The translations under genes were made by a program, and so were the position numbers. Positions 1-6,939 of a stretch of 26,175 nt of DNA are shown in pieces. The number at the start of each line of letters is the position of its first letter. The stretch's first letter is position 1. A model generated the notes under the pieces. The model ran no database searches and was not told the DNA's origin. It saw only the letters and a list, made by a program, of their open reading frames with translations. The stretch is from a virus, in IMG/VR virus record IMGVR_UViG_3300047284_000471, positions 1-26,175 of that record. One strand, written 5' to 3'.

Positions 1-1395
1 GTCATATATAAAAATATTAGTATAATTTGGAGTTAGATCAATATTTAAAAATCCACCTGCCGATAACTGAGCAGTATCTTCAGAGTAGATGTAGATTTGA
101 TTATTTGTTTGAATATTATCAGGACTCAAGTTAATTTGACTATATGCACCAGCAGATCCTGCTGTACCAGAAACAGTAACTCCAGTAGTAAACTCATTAC
201 CACCTCCCCATGTTCCATCTACAGACAGTGAAAATCTAAGGGTATTTCCAGTATTTGAAGAATCCGATTGATCAAATTTAACAATTCTTTCTGCATCAAC
301 AGAAATATTTTCAGGAAACTCATAATCAGTTCCGTTTAAGTCATAAACAAATCTGGAATTTTGTGAAAAGGGTAATGCAATTCCTGCTGCTACTACATTC
401 AAATCAACCGTAGCTCCAGATCCATTATCAACCTCTTCAGTAAAATTAAAAAATTGAAATGAACAAATTTGTGTAGTCTGATATACAGTGCAAGTAGCTC
501 CATCAGCATGAGTTGCAGCAGTTGTTCCTAGAGATGCTCTGGAAACACTCAAATCATTTCCATTTATGGATTGAATGGTTAAAATTTCATTATTAATTCT
601 CAAATAATCTCCAACTACAATAGATGCTGCACTACTTACAGTAAGAGTGGTATCAGAAGAATCAAATGGAGCTCCCTCATTAATTGTAGTTGTAGTTGCA
701 GACGCTCTAAAAATTATAGCATTGCTTCCTGGAGTTTGAGCAACTGCTGTTGTTCCGATTTGTGCTCTAGTCACTGTTGCATTGTATCCACTTAGAGAGG
801 AAATTTGCATAATTTCACCACCAGTGGAAATATAATCATTTGCAAGAACTCCACTTACATTATTGATATAAACACTTGTTGCAGAAGCACTTACTTGAGG
901 TATTTTAACTTGAAATGAACTGGTCGATACTCTATAAATAACGGCTGTAAGTCCAGTGGTTGCTCCAGTTATAGTATCACCAACAGAAAAATTTCCAACT
1001 AAACTAGTTGAATCTATGCTAAGTTCACCAATAGGTTCAACTTTTACAGCATATGTAATTACAGAATTGTTTTTTTCGATGTCGGAAATTATAAACGTTC
1101 CCTGATTATTATCAAGTTCAATAACGTCCCCTGGATCAAATTCATCTGAAGCAATACCAGGTGAAATAGATAATTTATAATTTGTAATTACATTTCCTCT
1201 TTGTAATGCATATGATGCTGAATCTAAGGTGAGAATTTGGTCATAATCTCTTAGAGCAGCTCTATATGTGGCAGAAGATCCGCTTTGATTGCATACTTCC
1301 AAAACCGTGCTTGCTGCCTCAGTGATAGGGCAACGATATAGAGTAGTATTTGTAATTGCTGCTGGTTTTGCAGCTGCTAATTTTCCTGCCGTCAT
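1..1395 (-). CDS. Virion structural protein, probable tail fibre component (C-terminus off window)
   Basis: An open frame on the minus strand starts with ATG at 1395 and runs off the left edge without a stop (465 codons seen). It begins MTAGKLAAAKPAAITNT. The protein is rich in Ser, Thr, Asn and Gly, with no membrane segment, and looks like beta-structured fibre or baseplate-periphery material. Two imperfect copies of a roughly 65-residue module lie in tandem, each ending in a motif like RA-x-x-GTTA (about 728-905 and 503-705). The start lies 3 bases after the stop of the preceding fibre-like gene, so the two are probably co-transcribed from the late promoter at 2724-2731. This type of repeat-rich structural protein is common in cyanomyoviruses; the exact role is not known to me. 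Confidence 0.7.
   Translation of the reverse strand, partial: MTAGKLAAAKPAAITNTTLYRCPITEAASTVLEVCNQSGSSATYRAALRDYDQILTLDSASYALQRGNVITNYKLSISPGIASDEFDPGDVIELDNNQGTFIISDIEKNNSVITYAVKVEPIGELSIDSTSLVGNFSVGDTITGATTGLTAVIYRVSTSSFQVKIPQVSASATSVYINNVSGVLANDYISTGGEIMQISSLSGYNATVTRAQIGTTAVAQTPGSNAIIFRASATTTTINEGAPFDSSDTTLTVSSAASIVVGDYLRINNEILTIQSINGNDLSVSRASLGTTAATHADGATCTVYQTTQICSFQFFNFTEEVDNGSGATVDLNVVAAGIALPFSQNSRFVYDLNGTDYEFPENISVDAERIVKFDQSDSSNTGNTLRFSLSVDGTWGGGNEFTTGVTVSGTAGSAGAYSQINLSPDNIQTNNQIYIYSEDTAQLSAGGFLNIDLTPNYTNIFIYD
503..905 (-). repeat. Two tandem protein modules in the fibre-like gene
   Basis: Translated on the minus strand, two adjacent segments share the pattern T-x-x-(V/I), DY(I/L), a (I/M)(L/M)xI-S-(L/I)-xG core, then V-x-RAxxGTTA. 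The first ends in RAQIGTTAVAQ and the second in RASLGTTAATH. The repeat is clear at protein level and diverged at DNA level. Boundaries are approximate. Confidence 0.5.
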
Positions 1396-1398
1396 TTT

Positions 1399-2697
1399 TT
1401 ACCAACCTGCTAAAAAGTGTGTTTTTAATCTGAGTCTTCCGCCAAACGATTCTGCCGAAATTGATCCACTAAATGAAATACCTTCAATTGAAGTTGTGTT
1501 GCTTGATGCTAATAGTGTAGCATTTTCATCGGGGAATGTAATGGTCCTAGTAGAAGTAATATTAGACAAATCAAATACAATTCTACGGTCTCCATCAGCA
1601 ATATCGACAAATTGTGGTTTATCGTAAGATTTATTTCTAAGAGTTTGTGATGCTCTTTCAGTGACTAAAATGCTAGTTCCTGAATTATTTAGCGTAATAG
1701 GAAAACTGAAAGAGTTATTTGTATTTGTAATAATATTACTCAGATCAAAATTAACTTTCTTAGTGGAATCTGTCGTATCAACAAATACAGCACCTCTATA
1801 AGATTTATTACTGAATGTTTGAGTGGAATCAGTTCCAGCAAGGGTTAAACTAAGATCTGGAAGTGTAATTGTTCTAGTTTGAGTTAATTGAGATGCATCA
1901 ACTAATGCTTTGTTAGAAGATCCAACGGTTGCAGAAATGCTTGGTTGAATAAAAGTTTTATTTGATAATGATTGTTCTGAAATATTGTCAATTAAATTAC
2001 TTTGAATAATACCTGGACCTGGATCTGGTAAGAAATAAGTCTTAGTTCCAGATGGAGTTAAAATCCAGTCAATTCCAAATTTAGCATCTTTAGTTCCGTC
2101 AGTCACAAAAAATTCATCTTCATCAACTCTGATGATTTTATTTGATAGAGTTTGTGGAGTATCTGCACCAACTAAAGTAGTACTATTACCAATACTAATA
2201 TTTGGAAGTGCAAATGTTTTAATTCCAGTTCCAATACCACTTACTTCAAATCTCGCTCTCCTGGAAGAACTAGTATCATCAACAATTTCAAATTGAGTAT
2301 CCTGCAATCTAAAAAGAGATCCAGTTTGTACGCTGACAATACCAGATCCCTTTGGCTGAAATGTAATATTTGCATTATCTACTGTAGATACTGCTTGTAT
2401 CTTATTAGTTACAAGAGTGGTAGATTCTTGAATTGAGGACAAATAAAATGCTGAACTACCAAAAGATAATCCCAATTCATTATAAGCATCTTGATATAAT
2501 CCAGTATCTCTATCAAGGTCAAAAGATAAACCTGGTGCAGATTTGGATCCTTGTGCTACTCCACGAAATAACTGATTTATCTTTGCCTTTCTGTTTGGGG
2601 TCAGTGGGTCGGCAATAACAACTGGAAGAATGGCTTCTCCAGTTATAATGTCATCAGTTAAATTATCTAATTGTGATATCTTTTTTGTTCCTGCCAC
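1399..2697 (-). CDS. Tail fibre-like virion structural protein with repeats
   Basis: A 432-aa protein starting at GTG 2697 (MAGTKKISQLDNL). The start follows a TATAAATA late promoter at the spacing used by other late genes here. From about residue 185 onward it is built of imperfect repeats of roughly 50 residues. Each repeat opens with a (T/S)LxNK boundary (SLSNKTF, TFSNKSY, TLRNKSY), passes through FVD...(K/R)xxFDLSNI, and closes with a TxTxTFP-like strand. Such repeats are typical of the shafts of phage tail fibres. The C-terminus ends FGGRLRLKTHFLAGW. The gene is followed 3 bases later by another structural gene. Attachment to the host surface is inferred from this repeat style, not from a recognised receptor-binding domain. 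Confidence 0.7.
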   Translation of the reverse strand: MAGTKKISQLDNLTDDIITGEAILPVVIADPLTPNRKAKINQLFRGVAQGSKSAPGLSFDLDRDTGLYQDAYNELGLSFGSSAFYLSSIQESTTLVTNKIQAVSTVDNANITFQPKGSGIVSVQTGSLFRLQDTQFEIVDDTSSSRRARFEVSGIGTGIKTFALPNISIGNSTTLVGADTPQTLSNKIIRVDEDEFFVTDGTKDAKFGIDWILTPSGTKTYFLPDPGPGIIQSNLIDNISEQSLSNKTFIQPSISATVGSSNKALVDASQLTQTRTITLPDLSLTLAGTDSTQTFSNKSYRGAVFVDTTDSTKKVNFDLSNIITNTNNSFSFPITLNNSGTSILVTERASQTLRNKSYDKPQFVDIADGDRRIVFDLSNITSTRTITFPDENATLLASSNTTSIEGISFSGSISAESFGGRLRLKTHFLAGW

Positions 2698-2723
2698 AAT
2701 TTTTTCAGACTGTTCTTCAGATT

Positions 2724-2731
2724 TATTTATA
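2724..2731 (-). promoter_or_regulatory. T4-type late promoter for the fibre genes
   Basis: The minus strand reads TATAAATA, the classical T4 late -10 element recognised by gp55/gp33/gp45-modified RNA polymerase. It lies 26 bases upstream of the GTG at 2697, the same distance as at gp5. Confidence 0.75.
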
Positions 2732-2737
2732 CGAGAA

Positions 2738-2761
2738 AAGGATCAGGAGATCCTGATCCTT
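2738..2761 (-). terminator. Hairpin terminator after the 70-aa gene
   Basis: A perfect 11-bp inverted repeat (arm AAGGATCAGGA, 2-base loop) is followed on the minus strand by only a short T run (CTTTTC). It lies between the stop of the 70-aa gene and the late promoter of the fibre genes, so it probably insulates the two. The T tract is weak. Confidence 0.5.
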
Positions 2762-2795
2762 GAGACTTCCTTCACACGGAAATTTTATTATAGCA

Positions 2796-3008
2796 TTAAA
2801 ATGGTGGTCCGTCAAACCCTTCCAGTTGATGTATGTGTTGCTTATGCTCTTTGATCAACTTTCGTACTTTTTCTGATTGAATTTCATAAAATGGATCGCC
2901 TGTGTCAATATAATACTCCTGCAACGTATCGATGTATTTCAACATTTGATAGATGAAGGGGTTCCAATCATTTCTAGTTTCAACGAAAAAAGTTCTTCTC
3001 TCCGACAC
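2796..3008 (-). CDS. Conserved-looking small protein, unknown function
   Basis: A 70-aa protein read from GTG 3008 (MSERRTFFVETRNDWNPF). It is rich in aromatic and charged residues, with no signal peptide or membrane segment. The next in-frame Met would remove about 20 residues. GTG is preferred because a stop lies seven codons upstream and a GATAAATA late-promoter-like element sits 25 bases upstream, matching other late genes; no good Shine-Dalgarno is present. It lies between tRNA-Thr and a hairpin terminator. I do not recognise a family; a late, virion-related or accessory role is only suggested by the promoter. Confidence 0.6.
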   Translation of the reverse strand: MSERRTFFVETRNDWNPFIYQMLKYIDTLQEYYIDTGDPFYEIQSEKVRKLIKEHKQHIHQLEGFDGPPF

Positions 3009-3033
3009 AGGAGGAAATGCAACGTGGCACTAT

Positions 3034-3041
3034 TATTTATC
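3034..3041 (-). promoter_or_regulatory. Probable late promoter (GATAAATA)
   Basis: The minus strand reads GATAAATA, fitting the NATAAATA late consensus of T4-like phages, 25 bases upstream of the GTG at 3008. It starts just 3' of tRNA-Thr. Confidence 0.5.
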
Positions 3042-3043
3042 TA

Positions 3044-3115
3044 AGCCCCCGACAAGATTCGAACTTGCGACCAGCGGTTTACAAAACCGCTGCTCTACCA
3101 CTGAGCTACAGAGGC
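3044..3115 (-). tRNA. tRNA-Thr (anticodon UGU)
   Basis: A complete cloverleaf on the minus strand: acceptor GCCTCTG/CGGGGGC with wobble pairs, D arm GCTC/GAGC, anticodon stem GCGGT/ACCGC with loop TTTGTAA (anticodon TGT), and T arm GCAAG-TTCGAAT-CTTGT. The discriminator base is T and no CCA is encoded. Its first 21 bases overlap the 3' end of the upstream 73-aa ORF, whose TAG stop is in the D-loop. Confidence 0.95.
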
Positions 3116-3316
3116 ATACATGATGGGGTAGATTGGCACCACATCATTATGTACAATCACATCCTTCCAATATGTATTGTGGCAAACCACGCAACAATCA
3201 AAATAGTTATCCCCATCATGGATATTAACACAGATGGAAATGTATTCGTCAGAAACGAATCGAACGTAACCTTTGACGTGTTTCCATTCGACGTAAGATC
3301 CAACGTTAAAACTCAT
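3095..3316 (-). CDS. Small unknown protein downstream of speD, ends inside tRNA-Thr
   Basis: A 73-aa protein, MSFNVGSYVEWKHVKG..., with three Cys in the centre (CCVVC). A longer frame runs up to 3376, but ATG 3316 is the likely start because it has a strong GAGGAGG Shine-Dalgarno just upstream (3319-3325). It overlaps the speD stop by 11 bases, suggesting coupled translation. The stop codon TAG at 3095-3097 is the D-loop of tRNA-Thr, so the last six residues (ASVAQW) are encoded by tRNA bases. No family recognised. Confidence 0.65.
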   Translation of the reverse strand: MSFNVGSYVEWKHVKGYVRFVSDEYISICVNIHDGDNYFDCCVVCHNTYWKDVIVHNDVVPIYPIMYASVAQW

Positions 3317-3671
3317 AGCCTCCTCTAGGGAATGATTTGGTTGAATGTGATTTGGGTTTAAATTGCTCGATAACATGCCACATGGCTGCTTCGGGATTAC
3401 TTAAACCACATGTGTAAATGTCAATTGCAGCACACTTTTTTTCAGGCCATGTATGGATTGAAATGTGTGATTCTGCAAGAAGTAGAACAAAGGTAATGCC
3501 TTGGGGTTCAAATTTGTGAAATACACTATCTAAGATAGTGGCACCAGATACGATTGCTGCTTGACGAAGAGTTGTATCGATGAAAACAAGATCATCTAAT
3601 AGTTCCTCTTTAACGCCATAAATTTCTAGGGTGCAATGTTTTCCTAAATTTTCCAAGGCATAATACCTCAC
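3306..3671 (-). CDS. speD: S-adenosylmethionine decarboxylase proenzyme
   Basis: A 121-aa class 1B AdoMet decarboxylase of the small prokaryotic type. It decarboxylates S-adenosylmethionine to supply the aminopropyl group for spermidine synthesis. The self-processing site is intact in LAESHISIHTWPE: cleavage is expected before Ser68, which becomes the pyruvoyl group. His73 and Cys88 (in IDIYTCG) match the catalytic His and Cys of the family. Length is normal and ATG 3671 has a GAGG ribosome site. It lies directly downstream of tRNA-Leu and upstream of a small coupled ORF. speD is a known auxiliary metabolic gene of marine cyanophages. The likely role is raising polyamine supply during infection, which is inference. 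Confidence 0.93.
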   Translation of the reverse strand: MRYYALENLGKHCTLEIYGVKEELLDDLVFIDTTLRQAAIVSGATILDSVFHKFEPQGITFVLLLAESHISIHTWPEKKCAAIDIYTCGLSNPEAAMWHVIEQFKPKSHSTKSFPRGGYEF

Positions 3672-3681
3672 TTCACTGGAC

Positions 3682-3702
3682 TTACCACTTATTTAGTGGT
3701 AA
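3682..3702 (-). other. Perfect hairpin between tRNA-Leu and speD
   Basis: An 8-bp inverted repeat (TTACCACT/AGTGGTAA) with a 5-base loop lies directly after tRNA-Leu and 10 bases upstream of the speD start. The loop region also spells ACTAAATA on the minus strand, close to the late -10 consensus. It has no T tract, so it is unlikely to be an intrinsic terminator. It could serve RNA processing of the tRNA-speD transcript or protect its end. Confidence 0.45.
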
Positions 3703-3786
3703 TAGGGACGGGGGGACTTGAACCCCCACGGGATTGCTCCCAACAGATTTTAAGTCTGGTGTGTCTACCACTTCCACCACATCCCC
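3703..3786 (-). tRNA. tRNA-Leu (anticodon UAA)
   Basis: A class II tRNA of 84 bases on the minus strand. Acceptor GGGGATG/CGTCCCT, anticodon loop CTTAAAA (TAA), a long variable arm between positions matching TTGGGAGCAATCCCG, and T arm GGGGG-TTCAAGT-CCCCC. Discriminator A, no encoded CCA. It starts 4 bases after tRNA-Asp ends, so the two are one transcript. Confidence 0.95.
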
Positions 3787-3790
3787 GAGG

Positions 3791-3862
3791 CGACCCCAAC
3801 GAGATTTGAACTCGTGATACTACCGTGACAGGGTAGCGTGATAACCACTTCACCATGGGGCC
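3791..3862 (-). tRNA. tRNA-Asp (anticodon GUC)
   Basis: A complete cloverleaf on the minus strand: acceptor GGCCCCA/TGGGGTC, D arm GTGA/TCAC, anticodon stem CTACC/GGTAG with loop CTGTCAC (GTC), T arm ACGAG-TTCAAAT-CTCGT, discriminator G. A sigma70-type promoter lies about 35 bases upstream. Confidence 0.95.
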
Positions 3863-3896
3863 AGAAATGTGCGGTCTCTCTCAACCGCATGAATGT

Positions 3897-3925
3897 ATGA
3901 TACCAGATTTAGAAGGGCATGTCAA
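3897..3925 (-). promoter_or_regulatory. Sigma70-type promoter for tRNA-Asp/tRNA-Leu/speD
   Basis: The minus strand reads TTGACA (3920-3925), a 17-base spacer, then TATCAT (3897-3902). It covers the 3' end of the 85-aa ORF and would start transcription near 3890, shortly before tRNA-Asp. One of four such promoters in the window. Confidence 0.75.
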
Positions 3926-4166
3926 GGGGTGGAGGACCAACAAGACCAGTCTCAGGAGACTCAAGAACTTTTTGCATCTGTTCCAACTCGGCCAAAACAT
4001 CCTCGGGAATAGGTGCTTTTTCAATTACAGGAACAAGAAGAAAATCTCCATGATCTTCAGTTGTCACCCGTAGAGACATACGATTACGTCCAACAAGAAC
4101 TTCACAGATAAACTCTGCATTTTCAGTAAGTTCTTGCACATTAATTACAGGTACTTGTGTATTCAT
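3909..4166 (-). CDS. Small unknown protein (85 aa)
   Basis: Begins MNTQVPVINVQEL and ends in a Pro-rich tail (VGPPPLDMPF). The middle is mixed alpha/beta by appearance; no Cys cluster beyond a single Cys, no signal peptide and no membrane segment. Its ATG overlaps the stop of the 65-aa ORF (ATGA), so the two are translationally coupled and driven by the promoter at 4402-4430. Not recognised. The early-type promoter suggests expression at the start of infection. Confidence 0.65.
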   Translation of the reverse strand: MNTQVPVINVQELTENAEFICEVLVGRNRMSLRVTTEDHGDFLLVPVIEKAPIPEDVLAELEQMQKVLESPETGLVGPPPLDMPF

Positions 4167-4360
4167 AGTTTGTAAATGCGTTGTTCAGCAGGAAGAACCT
4201 TTTGGCAAAATTCCACCATATTTTGAAATTGAATCAAACCCTCTTCAGTAAAAGGACAAGACTCAGACATAAATTCACCATCATGACCGTGCATTTCAAT
4301 TGTACGTTTGGTGAAATCTAGAACCACATGGTCTAGTTCAGAGAAGGCGTTAATATTCAT
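4163..4360 (-). CDS. Small unknown protein (65 aa)
   Basis: Starts MNINAFSELDHVVLDF at ATG 4360 and ends AEQRIYKL. It is the first ORF after the TTGACA/TATGAT promoter at 4402-4430, with about 35 bases of leader and no strong Shine-Dalgarno. It has a 4-base ATGA overlap with the next ORF. It is an acidic, small, soluble protein of no recognised family. Confidence 0.65.
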   Translation of the reverse strand: MNINAFSELDHVVLDFTKRTIEMHGHDGEFMSESCPFTEEGLIQFQNMVEFCQKVLPAEQRIYKL

Positions 4361-4401
4361 AGATAGTTTTTAAGAGAGTTCTTTTGAACCCTTACAGAGT
4401 T

Positions 4402-4430
4402 ATCATAGCACCCCATGGGGCCCCTGTCAA
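4402..4430 (-). promoter_or_regulatory. Consensus sigma70 promoter for the two small ORFs
   Basis: TTGACA (4425-4430), exact 17-base spacer, TATGAT (4402-4407) on the minus strand, immediately after the gp5 stop. The -35 box is flanked by CCCC and GGGG, so it could sit in the loop of a small hairpin. Confidence 0.8.
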
Positions 4431-4438
4431 GGGGTTTG

Positions 4439-6874
4439 TCAGTTTAATTTAATGGTTGCAGCGGTCAGAGTCATGATGGCAGACGCAGTAATGTTCAAAG
4501 TAGATCCAGAGAAAATAGCCATGGGCCCTGAAGTTGCACTGATTGAAAAAGCACCAGTTGCACAGGTTTGTATAAATGCTCCTGCCAAACATGTGAACTT
4601 CATATTTAAATTAGATGTAAGCCACAATGGACCAACAGTGTTATTTACAGTGAAACGAGGAACAGCATCTGCTCCAGATAAACCTGGGAGAAGTAGCATG
4701 TCATAAGAACCATGCATGATCGTAAAAATACCAGATTTAGCTCTTGGGAGAGGTGGCAAGTTAATCATTCTAACCAGGGAAGGTGTTTCAACATAAATTG
4801 CATTGCCTGCACATAGTTTTAAGTCATTAGTACAGTTAATATTCAATGATGGAGCATTTAAGTTTAGATTATCAGAAACTATCTTTACATCCGTTCCAGG
4901 TTTTGCTATAGTAGCAGCTCCAACTCCCTGAGTTTCCAATTTACCTCTCGATGAAATCTCAGTATCACCGTCAAAGAGAATCATATTTTTACTTTGCTTT
5001 AATGGAACTCCAGTAGGAACTCCAGTATTACCAGAAATCATCGGAGCATTCTTAGTGTGAATAGCAAGTCTTCCTTCGATCTCAATATCCATATTGCCTG
5101 CAACTTTTAACTTGTAGTCTCCATCAACAGTTTGAACAAACTTAGCTTTGTTGATGACGGCATGATCTTTTTGATAGGTATAACTTGCTGCTCCAGGGAA
5201 GACAAAATCATCACCAATAATAGTTTTATTTGGATCTCCTTCTTGATATGCTCTTGGATCACTTTTTGGATTTTTCTTTTGCCTCTCCATTTCACGCATG
5301 TAGTTTTGATATGTCTCAGAATTTTCACGAATGGATCTATGCTGTGCTCCAGATGGATAACGTGTAATAGTCGCATACTTTCCTGGAGTACCTAACTGCG
5401 CTTCTGCATATCCACTACTCGCGGTTTTTACTGCAGTTCTGAATGGATCTGCTGCCTTAACAACCGACTGCAATAAGTTTGCCGCTGCATTCAAACTGGC
5501 AATACCAGATCCGCCGCTATTGCATTGACCAGGACCAGAACCACCAGTAGTTCCAACAGAACATGGTGTAGAACCCATAAATGGTACAAACACATGCAAA
5601 TTATCTACTGGAACCGTTCGATCACACTGAGTAAGCAATAATCCTAATATCAATGAGATAATACTAGTAATACTTTGAATGCTATTCAGATCTAGTTTTT
5701 CTAAATTCTCGAAGAATGCCGTTCCTTTTTTGATAATATCTGCAACTACTTTAGCAACAGCAACAGCGGCCTTAATTGCACTAATAATAGATCGAATCGT
5801 ATTATATGCATTATTAATGGCACAAATAATACTATTAACTAGAGAACTGTAGGCATTATTAAGCATTGAAATGATACTATCTAATGCTTGACCAACTAAT
5901 CCAAGTATAAATCCTTCAAAGTTTGTGATGATGTCTAATGCAGCTCTTAACCAGCTTCCATCAATACTACAGATATATTGCAACACCAACTGAATGATTG
6001 CTTGAATTGCTGCAGTAACAATCAGAGGTAAACCAGTTTTACCAAACAATCTAATTGCCTTAAGTGCCTTAGAAATTTGTTGTAAAAATAATTCCTTAAT
6101 ACCAGCAAGAGCTTCAGAAAAAATACCCATGATTAGATTTTTTGCCTTGCCGATCAATGCATCGATGTTAGTTATTGTCCCATCAATAACATTTAAAAAA
6201 TCTCCGCCAGAAGGAACTAAGTGAGAAACTGTGTATGCCAGATCTCCAAACATTGCTTCTAGATGCTTTTCAAAATTGCTATCATTAGCATTTGCTTCTG
6301 GAGTTGCTGTAGTGACATGTGTCTGGTTTCCAATTGCCTGCATGATATTAGAAGCATTGGCAACCTGCTGTGTTCCTGGCGCGGCAGTATTTTCCGTTGC
6401 GGGCCCAGGTGGACCTGTCACAGTTTGATCAGTTCCAGTTATTGCTTTATTTGGTTCGTGGGCATCAGTATATTTTTGGCCTGTGATACCCTGAATTAAT
6501 CCTGCTTCTGTTGCCTGAGTTTTAGTTGCTCTTACAACTCCCATAACAACAGGAGATTGTGCTTCCTGACCATCTAGGAAAAATCCCATGACCATAGCAC
6601 CTTGCTGCAGCTGTCCTGCAGATTCTCCAGTCGATCCTACACCAGCTTGATTAGTCGGTTGAAGAACTACTGCCCAAGGTAAATCTTGATCGGGCATTTC
6701 ATCCCTAAAATTTGGATTGTTTCCTGTGTACCATCCCATGATACGGACACGAACTCTTCCGATCTTTAGAGGATCTCTATTATCTACTACTTCCCCAAAC
6801 CACCAAAAGAAACCATCTTTTCCAAGATAGTCTGTAGTTGGTTCATTAATAATACCATCAAAAGTAGCACGCAT
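4439..6874 (-). CDS. 5: Baseplate central spike gp5, lysozyme domain replaced
   Basis: An 811-aa gp5-type protein. Residues about 22-120 are the N-terminal OB-fold, seen in GEVVDNRDPLKIGRVRVRIMG. The C-terminal part (about 570-811) has the repetitive short-strand pattern of the gp5 needle (LKVAGNMDIEIEG, LNLNAPSLNINCT, TLTAATIKLN). In T4 a lysozyme domain lies between these parts. Here residues about 200-416 are instead a long hydrophobic helix-rich block (Ile, Leu, Ala, with NNAY repeats), and I see no GH24 motif. T4 gp5 is 575 aa. It forms the spike trimer that sits on gp27. A TATAAATA late promoter lies upstream. The family call is firm; the role of the insert is unknown. Confidence 0.88.
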   Translation of the reverse strand: MRATFDGIINEPTTDYLGKDGFFWWFGEVVDNRDPLKIGRVRVRIMGWYTGNNPNFRDEMPDQDLPWAVVLQPTNQAGVGSTGESAGQLQQGAMVMGFFLDGQEAQSPVVMGVVRATKTQATEAGLIQGITGQKYTDAHEPNKAITGTDQTVTGPPGPATENTAAPGTQQVANASNIMQAIGNQTHVTTATPEANANDSNFEKHLEAMFGDLAYTVSHLVPSGGDFLNVIDGTITNIDALIGKAKNLIMGIFSEALAGIKELFLQQISKALKAIRLFGKTGLPLIVTAAIQAIIQLVLQYICSIDGSWLRAALDIITNFEGFILGLVGQALDSIISMLNNAYSSLVNSIICAINNAYNTIRSIISAIKAAVAVAKVVADIIKKGTAFFENLEKLDLNSIQSITSIISLILGLLLTQCDRTVPVDNLHVFVPFMGSTPCSVGTTGGSGPGQCNSGGSGIASLNAAANLLQSVVKAADPFRTAVKTASSGYAEAQLGTPGKYATITRYPSGAQHRSIRENSETYQNYMREMERQKKNPKSDPRAYQEGDPNKTIIGDDFVFPGAASYTYQKDHAVINKAKFVQTVDGDYKLKVAGNMDIEIEGRLAIHTKNAPMISGNTGVPTGVPLKQSKNMILFDGDTEISSRGKLETQGVGAATIAKPGTDVKIVSDNLNLNAPSLNINCTNDLKLCAGNAIYVETPSLVRMINLPPLPRAKSGIFTIMHGSYDMLLLPGLSGADAVPRFTVNNTVGPLWLTSNLNMKFTCLAGAFIQTCATGAFSISATSGPMAIFSGSTLNITASAIMTLTAATIKLN

Positions 6875-6899
6875 GAATCATTCAATATCTCGTTAAAAA

Positions 6900-6907
6900 T
6901 ATTTATA
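6900..6907 (-). promoter_or_regulatory. T4-type late promoter for gp5
   Basis: TATAAATA on the minus strand, 25 bases upstream of the gp5 ATG and directly downstream of the rlpA terminator. Confidence 0.8.
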
Positions 6908-6914
6908 CAAAAAA

Positions 6915-6932
6915 AGAGGGGGTTCCCCCTCT
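6915..6932 (-). terminator. Rho-independent terminator of rlpA
   Basis: An 8-bp stem (AGAGGGGG/CCCCCTCT, 2-base loop) followed on the minus strand by a run of seven or more T. It lies 7 bases after the rlpA stop and just before the gp5 late promoter. Confidence 0.9.
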
Positions 6933-6939
6933 AGATCTA

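Noticed and set aside
3317-3376. Longer N-terminus for the small ORF downstream of speD
   Set aside because: It would overlap speD by 70 bases, and the internal ATG has a far better ribosome site.
4439-6874. Possible frameshift or fusion in gp5 because of its length
   Set aside because: The frame is continuous with both gp5 ends recognisable; the extra length is an in-frame block, not a break.
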